From positions 1 through 64,000 of the forward strand of contig CAMPDW010000010.1 of assembly GCA_946699565.1 (NCBI GenBank): 64,000 bases of DNA, in the 5' to 3' direction. This DNA is from an uncultured Commensalibacter sp. (GTDB lineage Bacteria; Pseudomonadota; Alphaproteobacteria; Acetobacterales; Acetobacteraceae). A model generated the notes under the pieces. It worked only from the letters and a program-made list of their open reading frames with translations, did no database searches and had not been told where the DNA came from. Positions 44,461 through 53,758 of the stretch are shown here, in pieces (the stretch's first letter is position 1; each line of letters opens with the position of its first letter). The position numbers and the translations under genes are program-made.

Positions 44461-45123
44461 TTATCCTTGATGATCAAATATATCGGGTTCTATATATCCT
44501 AAATGATCTAGTTCAGCTTTAATTGGTAAAAAATCAAAACAAGATTGAGCAAGTTCAATTCTATTTTCCCGGATTAATAAATTTTCTAATTTATTCCATA
44601 ACTGATGAAGATATAAAACATCAGAGGCTGCATAAACTAATTGATCTTTGTTAAGAGAAGGATCCCCCCAATCAGATGTTTGCTGTTGTTTGTTTAATTC
44701 AATATTGAGTAAATCCCTGCATAAAGCAGCTAAACCATGCTTATCGGTAAAAGTTCTTGTTAATTTAGCAGCAATTTTGGTACATATTATTGAACTCATT
44801 CTTAATTGAAGTGACGTTTGTAAAATACCAACATCAAAACGTGCGAAATGCATAATTTTATGAATCGATGGATTAGTCAATAATTTTTTGAGATTTGGGC
44901 AGGAAGAAAATCCTTTTCCACCAAGATGTTCAGGAATAAACTGTACTATATGAGCTTCTCCATTCCCATTACTTAGTTGAACAAGACACAATCGATCTCG
45001 CAAATGGTTAAGTCCCATTGTTTCAGTATCAATAGCTACAGATTTTTCAAATTTCAGTTCTGAAGGAAGATCATTTTGATGAAGATGAATAAACTCAATA
45101 TTTTGTTCATTGTTAGATTTCAT
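44461..45123 (-). CDS. rnd: Ribonuclease D, short form
   Basis: 220-residue DEDD 3'-5' exonuclease: AIDTETMGLNHLRDRLCLVQLSNG (ExoI, Asp/Glu), KIMHFARFDVGIL (ExoII Asp), YAASDVLYLHQLWNKL (ExoIII, Tyr-Asp). There is no C-terminal HRDC domain, so it is the short type common in alphaproteobacteria beside lpt genes. It probably trims tRNA or other RNA ends. Confidence 0.93.
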   Translation of the reverse strand: MKSNNEQNIEFIHLHQNDLPSELKFEKSVAIDTETMGLNHLRDRLCLVQLSNGNGEAHIVQFIPEHLGGKGFSSCPNLKKLLTNPSIHKIMHFARFDVGILQTSLQLRMSSIICTKIAAKLTRTFTDKHGLAALCRDLLNIELNKQQQTSDWGDPSLNKDQLVYAASDVLYLHQLWNKLENLLIRENRIELAQSCFDFLPIKAELDHLGYIEPDIFDHQG

Positions 45124-45178
45124 GATTGACTCAAAAAGTTTGATATTAAAATTTAAAAACTAAAAATTTATATAATAT

Positions 45179-45604
45179 TTATAGTTTAATATTTCCAAAA
45201 TTACATAAAATTTGCCAATGTTCTGGACTGATTGACATAACGGATAAACGTGATTGTTTGATAAGTGCTATTTTTGAAAGATCAGGATTTGATTTAATTT
45301 TCTTTAACGTAATCGGATTGGGTACCGAACAAATTGTTTCAACATCAACACATATCCATTTATGATCAGGATCAGTAGGATCAGGATAAGCTTCTTTACA
45401 AATCTTAACAATACCTACGATTTTTTTATCGATGTTGGAATGATAAAAAAAAGCCAAATCACCTTTTTTCATGGCCTGCAAATTTTTTTTTGCTTGATGA
45501 TTGCGAACACCTGTCCATGATTCAATTTTATTTTTAAGTTGTTCTTGCCATGAAAAAGATGTTGGTTCTGATTTAATTAACCAATAATGTATCATATGTT
45601 TCAA
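45179..45604 (-). CDS. EVE domain-containing protein (thymocyte nuclear protein 1-like)
   Basis: 141 residues. YWLIKSEPTSFSWQEQLKNKIESWTGVRNHQAKKNLQAMKKGDLAFFYHS and VGIVKICKEAYPDPTDPDHKWICVDV are the family hallmarks (quoted here as landmarks of the N-terminal and central parts). EVE is a PUA-like fold that reads modified bases in DNA or RNA. It is divergent from the TonB receptor gene; function in this organism unknown. Confidence 0.92.
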   Translation of the reverse strand: MKHMIHYWLIKSEPTSFSWQEQLKNKIESWTGVRNHQAKKNLQAMKKGDLAFFYHSNIDKKIVGIVKICKEAYPDPTDPDHKWICVDVETICSVPNPITLKKIKSNPDLSKIALIKQSRLSVMSISPEHWQILCNFGNIKL

Positions 45605-45769
45605 TTGATATATAATGTAAATAAATTACATTATTAACATAATAATTTATTTATTTCATTAAAAATACGTTAACATCTGAAATTAAAAAACATATTTTAG
45701 CTTTTAATTTTATTTATAAATTTGCAAATTTTAAAAAAAATAAATTCTTTCAATTGATTTTTTTTATTT

Positions 45770-45841
45770 TTGAAGATTGCATTTTGCTCAATATATTGAT
45801 AATGATTCTTAATTTCTTATGTTATTAATAATTATTATCAT
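45770..45841 (+). promoter_or_regulatory. Fur-controlled promoter of the TonB receptor-piuC operon
   Basis: TTGAAG (45770-45775), 16-base spacer, TATATT (45792-45797), followed directly by a Fur-like site GATAATGATTCTTAATTTC (45798-45816) and a second one in the opposite direction (AATAATTATTATCATT around 45827-45842). Sites overlapping and following the -10 region fit repression by iron-loaded Fur. Each single site is weaker than the palindrome at 7931. Confidence 0.5.
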
Positions 45842-45865
45842 TTTATTAGAGGACGGTATTATAAA

Positions 45866-48169
45866 TTGACTGGAATTAAAAGATCAATCCAACCCATATC
45901 ATTAGCGGCGGTTATGGTTGGTTTATTGGGGAATATAGGAGTTACAAAAACATCTGAAGCAGCGAATACAAATAATACAGTTGAAGCATCAACAAATGAT
46001 GGAAGTAAAAAACAATCTCAAAATTTAGCAATGGAAAAACAGTCCACAACAAATGAAAATATTCTTGTTCGTGGTAAAAAAACGAATAATATTTTGACGC
46101 AAAGTACGGGTGATAATTTAATGGCTCAAGATATCATGCATACACCGCAGAATATTAATCTTGTACCTGCAAAAATTATGGAAGAACAGAATGTCAAATC
46201 TCTTGATGAAGCTTTAAAAAATGTTCCTGGTGTGACCTCTTCAGTTGGTGAAGGAAGAGGAGGGATGTCTGGTAATCAATTTCTTATTCGTGGTTTTCAG
46301 GCTCAAAATGATATTTATGAAGACGGTTTAAGAGATTTTGGGGTTTATAGTCGTGATAGTTTTAATTATGAAAATGTTGTCGTTATTAAAGGACCTTCAT
46401 CTTCAGTTTTCGGAAACGGAACGACAGGTGGCGCGATTAATGTTGTTACAAAAAAACCTTTGTTAAAAGATCAATATAAAACAGAATTTTCCGGTGGTAA
46501 TGGAGATTATTACCGTGGAATCTTTGATTTAAACAAACAAATTAGCGATACAATCGGCCTTCGCATGGAAGGTATGGCGAATAGTAATAATGTTGTCGGT
46601 AGGGATAATTTATATTCGCATCGATGGGGATTGGCTCCTTCTGTTGCTTTTGGTTTAGGAACAGACGTCAATTATGTCTTTCAGTTCGTCCATCAACAAG
46701 ATGATCGTATTCCAGATTATGGTGTTCCCGTTATAACACAACCAGGACATTTAGTTGGTAAGCCAGCGACAGAATATGGAATTAGAAGAGGAAACTGGTA
46801 TGGTAATAAAATGGATAAAGACCAAACACAAGATAATCAGGTTACAGGTCGCTTAACTTACAATATCACGCCTGACATTGTGTTACACAATGATACACGT
46901 TACGGAAACTATCAACGTCAATATTCGGTAACCCGTCCACAATGTCGAGCAAATATATGCAGTGATCCTTATTTTGAAGGAAGGCCATGGGATGCATTGA
47001 TTACGACTGCGGGACCTAATCCTTATGAACAGAGTACCTGGTCATTTCAAAATATTTTGTCAACGGTTGCTAATTTTAAAACGAGTTTTATCAAACATCA
47101 GCTGACGGCTGGGGTTGATATTGCTTATGCTCATGAAAGTCGGCATTATGGGGAATATTCTTCACCATTACCAAATAATAATCTTGTCCATCCCACGGAT
47201 GCGATTAATTACCCTATTCAAATCAAACCAGGTGATCCAAATAGCAAAACAGGGGATCCTGCACGCAGATATGGTCATTCTCGAGATGTGGGTGCTTTCC
47301 TATATGATCAGATTTGGTTTACCAAACGATGGTCGGTTAAAGGAGGGTTTCGTTACGATAATTGGGAAGCTTTCTATAACACGCAAGGAGGAAAAAGCTT
47401 TACGACCAATCATATGTCCACCAATGACAATGTATTTAATCCCACGATTAGTTTATTGTTCAATCCTGATGAAAATCAATCCTATTATTTTACATGGGCC
47501 TCGTCTACAACACCCTTAGGAATGTATTTAACCAATTCCTATGCACCTATGAAAGACGGGCAAAATGGAATGAAACCCGAAAAAAGCCATTTATATGAAT
47601 TAGGTGGTAAATGGAGCTTGCTGGATCAACATCTAGGTATTACAGCCTCTTTATTTCATCTTGAAAAGAGCAATCAAATGGTCAGTGACCCTTTGTCAGG
47701 GGCTGTAACAAGTACTGGAGACAAAGGTTATAACCAAGGAATAGAATTGGGAATTTCAGGTAATATCACAAAACATTGGAGTGTTTATGGGGCTTTTGCT
47801 GCTTATCATAGTAAAGTGACGGGTTCTCTAACAGCAGGGATCAAAGGCAACAGGATGTTTTATGTCCCTTCTCATCAAGGAAATTTATGGACAACTTATG
47901 ATATTAAACCCAACACCTCATATAATTTATTAATTGGTGGCGGAGTGACCTGGCGTGGTTCTGTTTATTTGAATAACATGAATAATGCTAAGGTTCCATC
48001 CAATGTTACAATTGATGCAATGTTATCACATAAATTCGATGACCATTGGAAAATCTCTTTTAATATTTATAATATAACGAACCGTTTAAATTATGATTCT
48101 TTATTCAGTAATCGTGCAACCCCGTCTGCTGGAAGAGCTTTTCTGTTTAGTTTGAATATGTTGGAATAA
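45866..48169 (+). CDS. TonB-dependent siderophore receptor (Fiu/FcuA-like, catecholate type)
   Basis: 767 residues. Signal peptide (to about residue 33), plug domain (INLVPAKIMEEQNVKSLDEALKNVPGVTSSVGEGRG..., FLIRGFQAQNDIYEDGLRD, VVIKGPSSSVFGNGTTGGAINVVTKKP), then a 22-strand barrel ending FLFSLNMLE (aromatic in the final strand). The plug pattern and the piuC neighbour match receptors for catecholate siderophores. The start is TTG at 45866 after AGAGGA. Substrate is inferred; no siderophore synthesis genes are in the window, so it probably takes up foreign siderophores. Confidence 0.93.
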   Translation: MTGIKRSIQPISLAAVMVGLLGNIGVTKTSEAANTNNTVEASTNDGSKKQSQNLAMEKQSTTNENILVRGKKTNNILTQSTGDNLMAQDIMHTPQNINLVPAKIMEEQNVKSLDEALKNVPGVTSSVGEGRGGMSGNQFLIRGFQAQNDIYEDGLRDFGVYSRDSFNYENVVVIKGPSSSVFGNGTTGGAINVVTKKPLLKDQYKTEFSGGNGDYYRGIFDLNKQISDTIGLRMEGMANSNNVVGRDNLYSHRWGLAPSVAFGLGTDVNYVFQFVHQQDDRIPDYGVPVITQPGHLVGKPATEYGIRRGNWYGNKMDKDQTQDNQVTGRLTYNITPDIVLHNDTRYGNYQRQYSVTRPQCRANICSDPYFEGRPWDALITTAGPNPYEQSTWSFQNILSTVANFKTSFIKHQLTAGVDIAYAHESRHYGEYSSPLPNNNLVHPTDAINYPIQIKPGDPNSKTGDPARRYGHSRDVGAFLYDQIWFTKRWSVKGGFRYDNWEAFYNTQGGKSFTTNHMSTNDNVFNPTISLLFNPDENQSYYFTWASSTTPLGMYLTNSYAPMKDGQNGMKPEKSHLYELGGKWSLLDQHLGITASLFHLEKSNQMVSDPLSGAVTSTGDKGYNQGIELGISGNITKHWSVYGAFAAYHSKVTGSLTAGIKGNRMFYVPSHQGNLWTTYDIKPNTSYNLLIGGGVTWRGSVYLNNMNNAKVPSNVTIDAMLSHKFDDHWKISFNIYNITNRLNYDSLFSNRATPSAGRAFLFSLNMLE

Positions 48170-48192
48170 AAATATAAAAAGAGGATAATTTA

Positions 48193-48876
48193 ATGATTAT
48201 TCACGTCCCCAACGTTTTAGATAACGATGAACTTGTTTATATTCAATCTGTTTATAAAAACGCACCTTTTGTAGATGGAAAAGTAACCGCAGGTGAACAA
48301 TCTGCTCAGGTTAAACGTAATATTCAAATTGATCAAAAATCATCAGAAAGTAAAGAATTAGGGGAAATCGTTCTGAAAGCTTTGGGTCGTAACCCAATTT
48401 TTAATTCGGCAGTAGTTCCTTATCGTGTAGTTCCTCCTTTATTTAATCGTTATGATGAAGGGATGGAATTTCCTGATCATGTTGATAATGCGTTACGACC
48501 TATTCTTGAAACGAATATGCGTATTCGTACGGATGTTTCGTCAACGCTTTTCTTAAATAATCCCGATGATTATGATGGTGGAGAATTAATTATGCATGAC
48601 CCCAGCGGGTATCAATCAATCAAACTTCCTGCAGGTGATATGATTGTATATCCTACTTATAGTCTTCATTCGGTGACTAAAATTACACGAGGAAGTCGAT
48701 GGGCGTCTTTTTTTTGGACGCAATCAATGATCAGGGATTCTGATAAAAGACGTATTTTATTCGATTTGGATATGGCAATCATTAAGTTGAGAGCAAGGTT
48801 GGATGATAATGATTTTCAAATACTAGAATTAACAAATGTATATCATAACCTTATGCGCCAATGGTGTGAATTGTAA
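48193..48876 (+). CDS. piuC: PKHD-type Fe(II)/2-oxoglutarate hydroxylase PiuC/YbiX
   Basis: 227 residues. Double-stranded beta-helix iron site: FPDHVDNA (His, Asp) and the distal YSLHSVTKITRGSRWASFFW (His, and Arg that binds oxoglutarate); GGELIMHDP lies between. Such genes sit next to TonB-dependent siderophore receptors; the hydroxylation target is not known. It begins 23 bases after the receptor, after an AGAGGA site. Two hairpins end the operon. Confidence 0.95.
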   Translation: MIIHVPNVLDNDELVYIQSVYKNAPFVDGKVTAGEQSAQVKRNIQIDQKSSESKELGEIVLKALGRNPIFNSAVVPYRVVPPLFNRYDEGMEFPDHVDNALRPILETNMRIRTDVSSTLFLNNPDDYDGGELIMHDPSGYQSIKLPAGDMIVYPTYSLHSVTKITRGSRWASFFWTQSMIRDSDKRRILFDLDMAIIKLRARLDDNDFQILELTNVYHNLMRQWCEL

Positions 48877-48894
48877 TATAAAGTCGGTTTAATT

Positions 48895-48962
48895 AAAGCA
48901 TTTTAATAAGTGCTTTTTATTAAGACATATTTAATATATTTATTAAATATGTCTAATTTTTT
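48895..48962 (+). terminator. Tandem terminators after piuC
   Basis: First: AAAGCA (48895-48900) pairs with TGCTTT (48911-48916) followed by TTA. Second and stronger: a 14-base perfect stem (48923-48936 with 48941-48954, loop TATT) followed by AA and six T. It also covers the stop of a decayed minus-strand reading frame. Confidence 0.7.
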
Positions 48963-50495
48963 GCCAAATGATTGGGTTTATCTATTTTTTTTTGATTATT
49001 GGTTGATGAAGGTTCAAGTTCAATTTTATTATTAGATTGATTAAAATGACATTCTAAAAAATCAGAATTTTTTGGATTAGTATTTGGCAGTAAATTATTT
49101 TCTTGGGTATTGAATATTGTATATAGACTTAAAGCTTGAGAAGTTTTTTTCTATTTATTTCTGCAGATTTTTATTAGCATCGTTATTTTGAAAAGTTTTT
49201 ATAACAAAAAGTATAATTTGTTCAGTTTTAGTTATTTCTAATACTTTATTGTTTAAAATATGACTTAGATAATTGTCTAGATTTTTTAAATCATGAAGCA
49301 AAGTTTTTTTCATTTTGGATCGAACTATTTAGTTATGGAAATTTGATAGCGATAAGATCATTCTTTGATTGTTAAAGATGTAGAGATGATTCCTGTAAAA
49401 TTTTATATTGTCTTTTTATCAAATTATTTAATTGCTTTTGAATTTTTTTAAATCTTGATTTATTAAAGATTGTAATCTTTTTAAATGATTCAAAAGTAGA
49501 TTAATTTATTTTTTAGCCTCATTTATATTTTCGTTTTGAATTTGGTTTTGAATGTTATAAAATAGTTTATTAATATTAATTGTTAAAATTGACTGATTTT
49601 TTAATAAATAAAACTAATCATTTTTTTAAATTAGATCCACGTTGAAAATTGTAGAAAATTGAATCAATTTTATTTTTTGGATCAATAAATTTATATTAAG
49701 ATCACATTGTTGTTCATTAGCTGAAGAATCATGGATTCCTTCGGATAATTGATCTAATTATTTTAAATAATTTTTGTTTTACATTTTTTAAGGATTAATT
49801 ATTCGTTAAGTTATATGATAACAAGTTGTTTTAAATTTTCAGATAAACGATCAATTATTTGAGTTCTTATTGCTAGTAAATTAATTTGATTAAATGTTAT
49901 AAAAAATATAAGACTATTTAAATTTAAGAAAATCCTATAATTTTTCAATTCATTTGGCTGACTTAAAGTTTGAATAAAAGTTTTATATACATCTTGATTA
50001 GAAATTAATTGTTGTTTGAAACTGATTCTAATAGCCTTTAATTTTTTTGCTGTTAAGGAATTTAATTGAAAAGAGGGTAAGGTAAATTCATTCAAGAGTA
50101 ATTTATTTTGTTAAGGAGTTATATCGCTAGCATTCAGTTTGGCTCTGATTTTATGACTTGACCATATCGTATTGAAAAAAATTATGAGTTAGATTTTGAG
50201 ATATATTTTTGGGTCGATTTGGAATTGAAATCGGTATTGTGGCTATTATGAAAGGTTTTATAAAGATTTTTGGTATTAACTCAATCTGAATAAAAAAAAT
50301 TTTGAATTTCATAAGGATGAGAAACTTTAAAAGGAAACAAATAGTCATAATTATTGGAAATTTGATGAATAGATTCTGTCCATGAAATTTTTGATAGGTG
50401 ATTTTGTATAAGATTAATATTCCATGATTCAATAATACGACCTCTATAATTTAAAGTTAATTTTCTTAATTTATTTTATTAAAAATCCATGATCA
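48953..50495 (-). pseudogene. Eroded minus-strand coding DNA (unrecognised, helical, possibly flagellar)
   Basis: Pieces of protein in changing frames. 49155-49313 reads MKKTLLHDLKNLDNYLSHIL and on (52 residues); one base out of frame, 48953 to about 49146 continues SQALSLYTIFNTQENNLL to a stop at the terminator. 49811-50095 (94 codons) reads as Asn/Gln/Leu-rich helix; about 50290-50460 reads YRGRIIESWNINLIQNHLSK and on. Stops and frameshifts separate all of them. The helical, Asn/Gln-rich middle pieces recall flagellar hook-associated proteins such as FlgK, but I could not establish this. More than one original gene is likely. Confidence 0.45.
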
Positions 50496-51366
50496 TCTTA
50501 TTAATGAAGAGACAATTCTTCAATGAAAACATGTGTTAAAATTGAATGTAGAGTGTTTTAGATTTCATTTGGAGAGCTCGATCAATTTGTAAAAAAAATA
50601 AATCTTGCTTTGTTGATTAGCAATAATTTTATGTTAGATTAAGTTAAGTAAGTGACCTGACGATCCAGCATAAGAAGGCGGAATAATTCATGCCTTCAGT
50701 AAAAGCTTTGGCATTGTTTTATCGTCATACTCAGGATAGAAAATAGAAATAAAACGAGAAGAATAAGTATGTCCATGAAATACGGTTATGAAAATCAAAA
50801 TCAGAAGTATAAAGAAGTAATAAAAATTTTTATAATTATATGAATGGAATAGATTGGAAAAACCAACATGTAATTTTGAAAAATCTTGCAGAATTTTTTG
50901 TTGATGTTGAATTCATAAATTTTTGGATTTCTTATCATTATGGTGATCATAAAGCGGCTGTAAAGGTTGATAGGTTAGATTATTATTATCTTCGATACGT
51001 TAAATAAGTTTTATAAGATTAATAAATAATTAAAAAACTAATTTTCTACAATATTATTAACATAACCTACCTTACAAAATCGGACAATAATTGTGGAATG
51101 CCATATAAACCAAGACAAACATAAATAAATTAAAGATTCAGAATAAGAAATTAGGGAGTAGCAAAGTTTTCTATCCAGAAATTGATTTTTTGTAATTAAG
51201 TAAGAGATGTTTTAAATGGTTCATGGATAGAAATAAAAATTATGAAATATGAAATGTTAAATAAAAATAATATAGATTTGATCATGGAGGTGAAAGTTAA
51301 ATTTTACAGGAACATAATTAAAATGACTTAATTTATAATTATTTAAAGCAATTATTACATTTATTT
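50496..51366. other. Non-coding or decayed region downstream of lysA
   Basis: About 870 bases with no intact gene. The longest sensible plus-strand frame is 50840-51007 (MNGIDWKNQHVILKNLAEFF, ending in DRLDYYYLRYVK; 55 residues), which reads like a protein remnant but which I do not recognise and which lacks a ribosome-binding site. Short in-frame runs around 50660-50760 are interrupted by stops. No RNA gene or repeat was recognised. Confidence 0.4.
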
Positions 51367-51405
51367 CTAAACTATTCTTTCGCTGCTAAAGATTGAATAG
51401 TTTAG
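51367..51405 (-). terminator. Stem-loop after lysA
   Basis: An 11-base inverted repeat (51367-51377 with 51395-51405), the loop of which can pair further (CTTT with AAAG). It begins 9 bases beyond the lysA stop. It lacks a clear T-run, so it may act as an mRNA-end stabiliser or a Rho-assisted terminator. Confidence 0.5.
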
Positions 51406-51413
51406 GAAAAGTA

Positions 51414-52736
51414 TTATTCGGGAATAATTTCTTTATTCCACAGTTCTTCTATTGTTTGCCTAGGCTTTATAAGGTGGACTTTATTATTTTTAATCATTAA
51501 TTGTAAAGCTTGGGGGCGGGCATTGTAAGATGAGCTCATGACATGTCCATAAGCACCCGTGTCAAGAATGGCAATATCATCACCTTCTTTCAGGCTGGGT
51601 AAATTTCTTTGTCGAGCGAAAATATCACTTGATTCACAAATTGGACCATCGATATTCAAACTTTCCAAAGGACGATTATAAATTTCAGCTTGAACTGGTA
51701 AGATTCCATGCCATGCATCATACATGGCTGGACGAATCAAATCATTCATCGCGGCGTCAAGAATTATGAATGGAGCAGCTTTGGATTCGTTATCTTTTCT
51801 TCTGGTAACTTTACTAATTAATATTCCTGCTGGACCAACTAACCATCTCCCTGGTTCAATACAAAGATGTAAATCCAATGATGCAAAGGTCTTATCCATT
51901 AAATCAGCTAATTCAACAGGATTGGCCTCTTTTTCGTTATAATAGGAAATGCCAAATCCTCCTCCACAATCCAAGACTGAAACCTTTAGACCTTCTAACC
52001 GTGCGTGTTGAATTAAATCAACCATTTTTACAAAAGCTTTTTGATAAGGTTCGACAGAGGAGATTTGACTTCCTATATGCACATCAAATCCAAGTGGAAT
52101 AATATGACTTAATTGATAGGCTTCTTTATAGACTGGAAGTGCATGTTGATAGGCAATACCAAATTTATTCTCTGCAAGTCCCGTTGTAATTTTATGATGG
52201 GTTTTTGCATTAACATCCGGATTAATACGTAAACAAATTGCAGCTTTTTTACCTCTTTGTTGTGCTACTTGTGAGATAAGAAGTAGTTCTTCACGACTTT
52301 CAACATTAATTTGACCTAATTCAAGATCTATAGCCGTTTTCAATTCCTCTTCTGTTTTACCAACACCTGAAAAACATATTTTTTTAGGATTAATGTGAAC
52401 TTGCAAGGCTCTTTTCAATTCACCCAAGCTAACTATATCTACTCCAGCACCTTCTTTGGCTAGAAGATCAATCACGGCTAGATGATCATTTGCTTTTACG
52501 GCATAATGGATGGAAACATCAATTTTTTTTGGTTGAAAAGCTTGAGTTAATCTTTGATAACGGGATTTTATAATGTCGGCATTAATAATCCATAATGGGC
52601 TTCCATAATGTTTGGTGAGCATTTCCAATGCAATAGTTCCAAAGCAAAGACCTTTTATACTATCAAGACGTAAATTTGGATGAGAAGTTAATAAAGTTTG
52701 ATAATTTGTTTTGGGTTCGGTTTTAAAGGAGGACAT
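51414..52736 (-). CDS. lysA: Diaminopimelate decarboxylase
   Basis: Last step of lysine synthesis, PLP-dependent. Seen: ISIHYAVKANDH-type lysine site (VSIHYAVKAND), SLGELKRAL, GFDVHIGSQ, LDCGGGFGISY (PLP phosphate loop), EPGRWLVGPAG and GPICESSDIFA. 440 residues, normal. In many relatives argH, a tiny lipoprotein gene and lysA lie in one row; here a protease gene on the other strand is placed between. Confidence 0.97.
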   Translation of the reverse strand: MSSFKTEPKTNYQTLLTSHPNLRLDSIKGLCFGTIALEMLTKHYGSPLWIINADIIKSRYQRLTQAFQPKKIDVSIHYAVKANDHLAVIDLLAKEGAGVDIVSLGELKRALQVHINPKKICFSGVGKTEEELKTAIDLELGQINVESREELLLISQVAQQRGKKAAICLRINPDVNAKTHHKITTGLAENKFGIAYQHALPVYKEAYQLSHIIPLGFDVHIGSQISSVEPYQKAFVKMVDLIQHARLEGLKVSVLDCGGGFGISYYNEKEANPVELADLMDKTFASLDLHLCIEPGRWLVGPAGILISKVTRRKDNESKAAPFIILDAAMNDLIRPAMYDAWHGILPVQAEIYNRPLESLNIDGPICESSDIFARQRNLPSLKEGDDIAILDTGAYGHVMSSSYNARPQALQLMIKNNKVHLIKPRQTIEELWNKEIIPE

Positions 52737-52867
52737 TCGTTAAAAAGCCTGATTAGATCAAGTTAAAAAAAGTAATACTATCGATTTTAAGTAAAACTGC
52801 AAATAAGATTTTAACTTATTCTTTATATTTATGTATATGAGTAGTAAATGTTAAAATAGGATTATCT

Positions 52868-53605
52868 GTGATGATTAAAAATTTAATAGTTATAATATTC
52901 ATTCTATTTCCTTTGCCAATTTTGTCAAAAGAATTGCCAGGAATTAGTATCACAGATAATCATCGCCAATTTGTTCATTCATCCGATAAACCATGGCAAA
53001 TTGTGGGGCGTGTACAAACGGATTTGGGAAATCGTTGTACGGGTTTTTTAATTAATGCTCGAATGGTAATAACTGCAGCACATTGTTTATGGATTAAAAA
53101 AACTCAACATTTTATTGCACCTAATTCAGTACATTTCCTCTTAAGATATCAGCAAGAACATTATCGATTTGCCTATCGTGTTTTAAATATTATTAAATCA
53201 CCGAATTATAAGGGTGGAAAAATTGATAAGGTTTCTATTGATTCTATTAAATATGACTGGGCTTATTTGATTTTAGATAAAAATAAAAAAAATCAAACAG
53301 ATTTATTATCTTTCAATCAGGAGCAACCCTATATAGGAATGAAACTTTATTTAGCAGGTTATGAACAAGATCGACAGGAAATTCTTTATGCAGATCAATG
53401 TTGTCACGTTATCGAAATAATAAAAACTCAAGACGATAAAATGATCTTAGCTCATAATTGTCAAGCTACATATGGAAGCAGTGGTGCGCCTGTTTTTACT
53501 TTGAACAAAAATAAAGAATGGGTAATTACAGCTATACAAATTGCAGCTTTTATAGATCATCCTGGTGGTTTAGCAATATTTCTTGCTGCTCCACCAAGAA
53601 AATGA
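52868..53605 (+). CDS. Secreted trypsin-like serine protease
   Basis: 245 residues. Signal peptide of about 20 (LIVIIFILFPLPILSKE). Catalytic triad visible: TAAHCL (His), KYDWAYLIL (Asp) and TYGSSGAPVF (Ser, in GSSGAP, with Ser in place of the usual Asp two before it as in glutamyl-endopeptidase-like relatives). Cysteine pairs (CTGF/AHC, QCC, NCQ) could form disulphides. Likely periplasmic or secreted; substrate unknown. It lies divergent from lysA and ends three bases before the end of lptM on the other strand. Confidence 0.88.
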   Translation: MMIKNLIVIIFILFPLPILSKELPGISITDNHRQFVHSSDKPWQIVGRVQTDLGNRCTGFLINARMVITAAHCLWIKKTQHFIAPNSVHFLLRYQQEHYRFAYRVLNIIKSPNYKGGKIDKVSIDSIKYDWAYLILDKNKKNQTDLLSFNQEQPYIGMKLYLAGYEQDRQEILYADQCCHVIEIIKTQDDKMILAHNCQATYGSSGAPVFTLNKNKEWVITAIQIAAFIDHPGGLAIFLAAPPRK

Positions 53606-53608
53606 GAT

Positions 53609-53758
53609 TTAGTCTTGAGCGGGATAAGACCGTGGGTAGGTGACTTTTTCAGCAGGCCCTATAGGTTTAGGTGAAGATTTTTTTCCACATCCTGAAAGAG
53701 AAATTGTAAAAACACTTAGACAACTCAAAACGAAACAAAATGATAAAAATCTTTTCAT
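53609..53758 (-). CDS. lptM: Small lipoprotein, LptM-like
   Basis: 49 residues, too short for routine gene calling. [20 protein letters not shown] is the signal peptide, LSGC the lipobox, and the mature part [20 protein letters not shown] continues to its end in SYPAQD, the Pro-rich form seen in alphaproteobacterial proteins after argH. The ATG overlaps the argH stop as ATGA. LptM in E. coli helps LptD fold; the same role here is inferred from family and from the many LPS genes nearby. Confidence 0.8.
   Translation of the reverse strand: MKRFLSFCFVLSCLSVFTISLSGCGKKSSPKPIGPAEKVTYPRSYPAQD

Noticed and set aside
50151-50432. 93-codon minus-strand ORF as a gene
   Set aside because: The plausible protein sequence switches frame inside it and the ORF itself is Ile/Lys/Phe-rich with no ribosome-binding site; treated as part of the decayed region.
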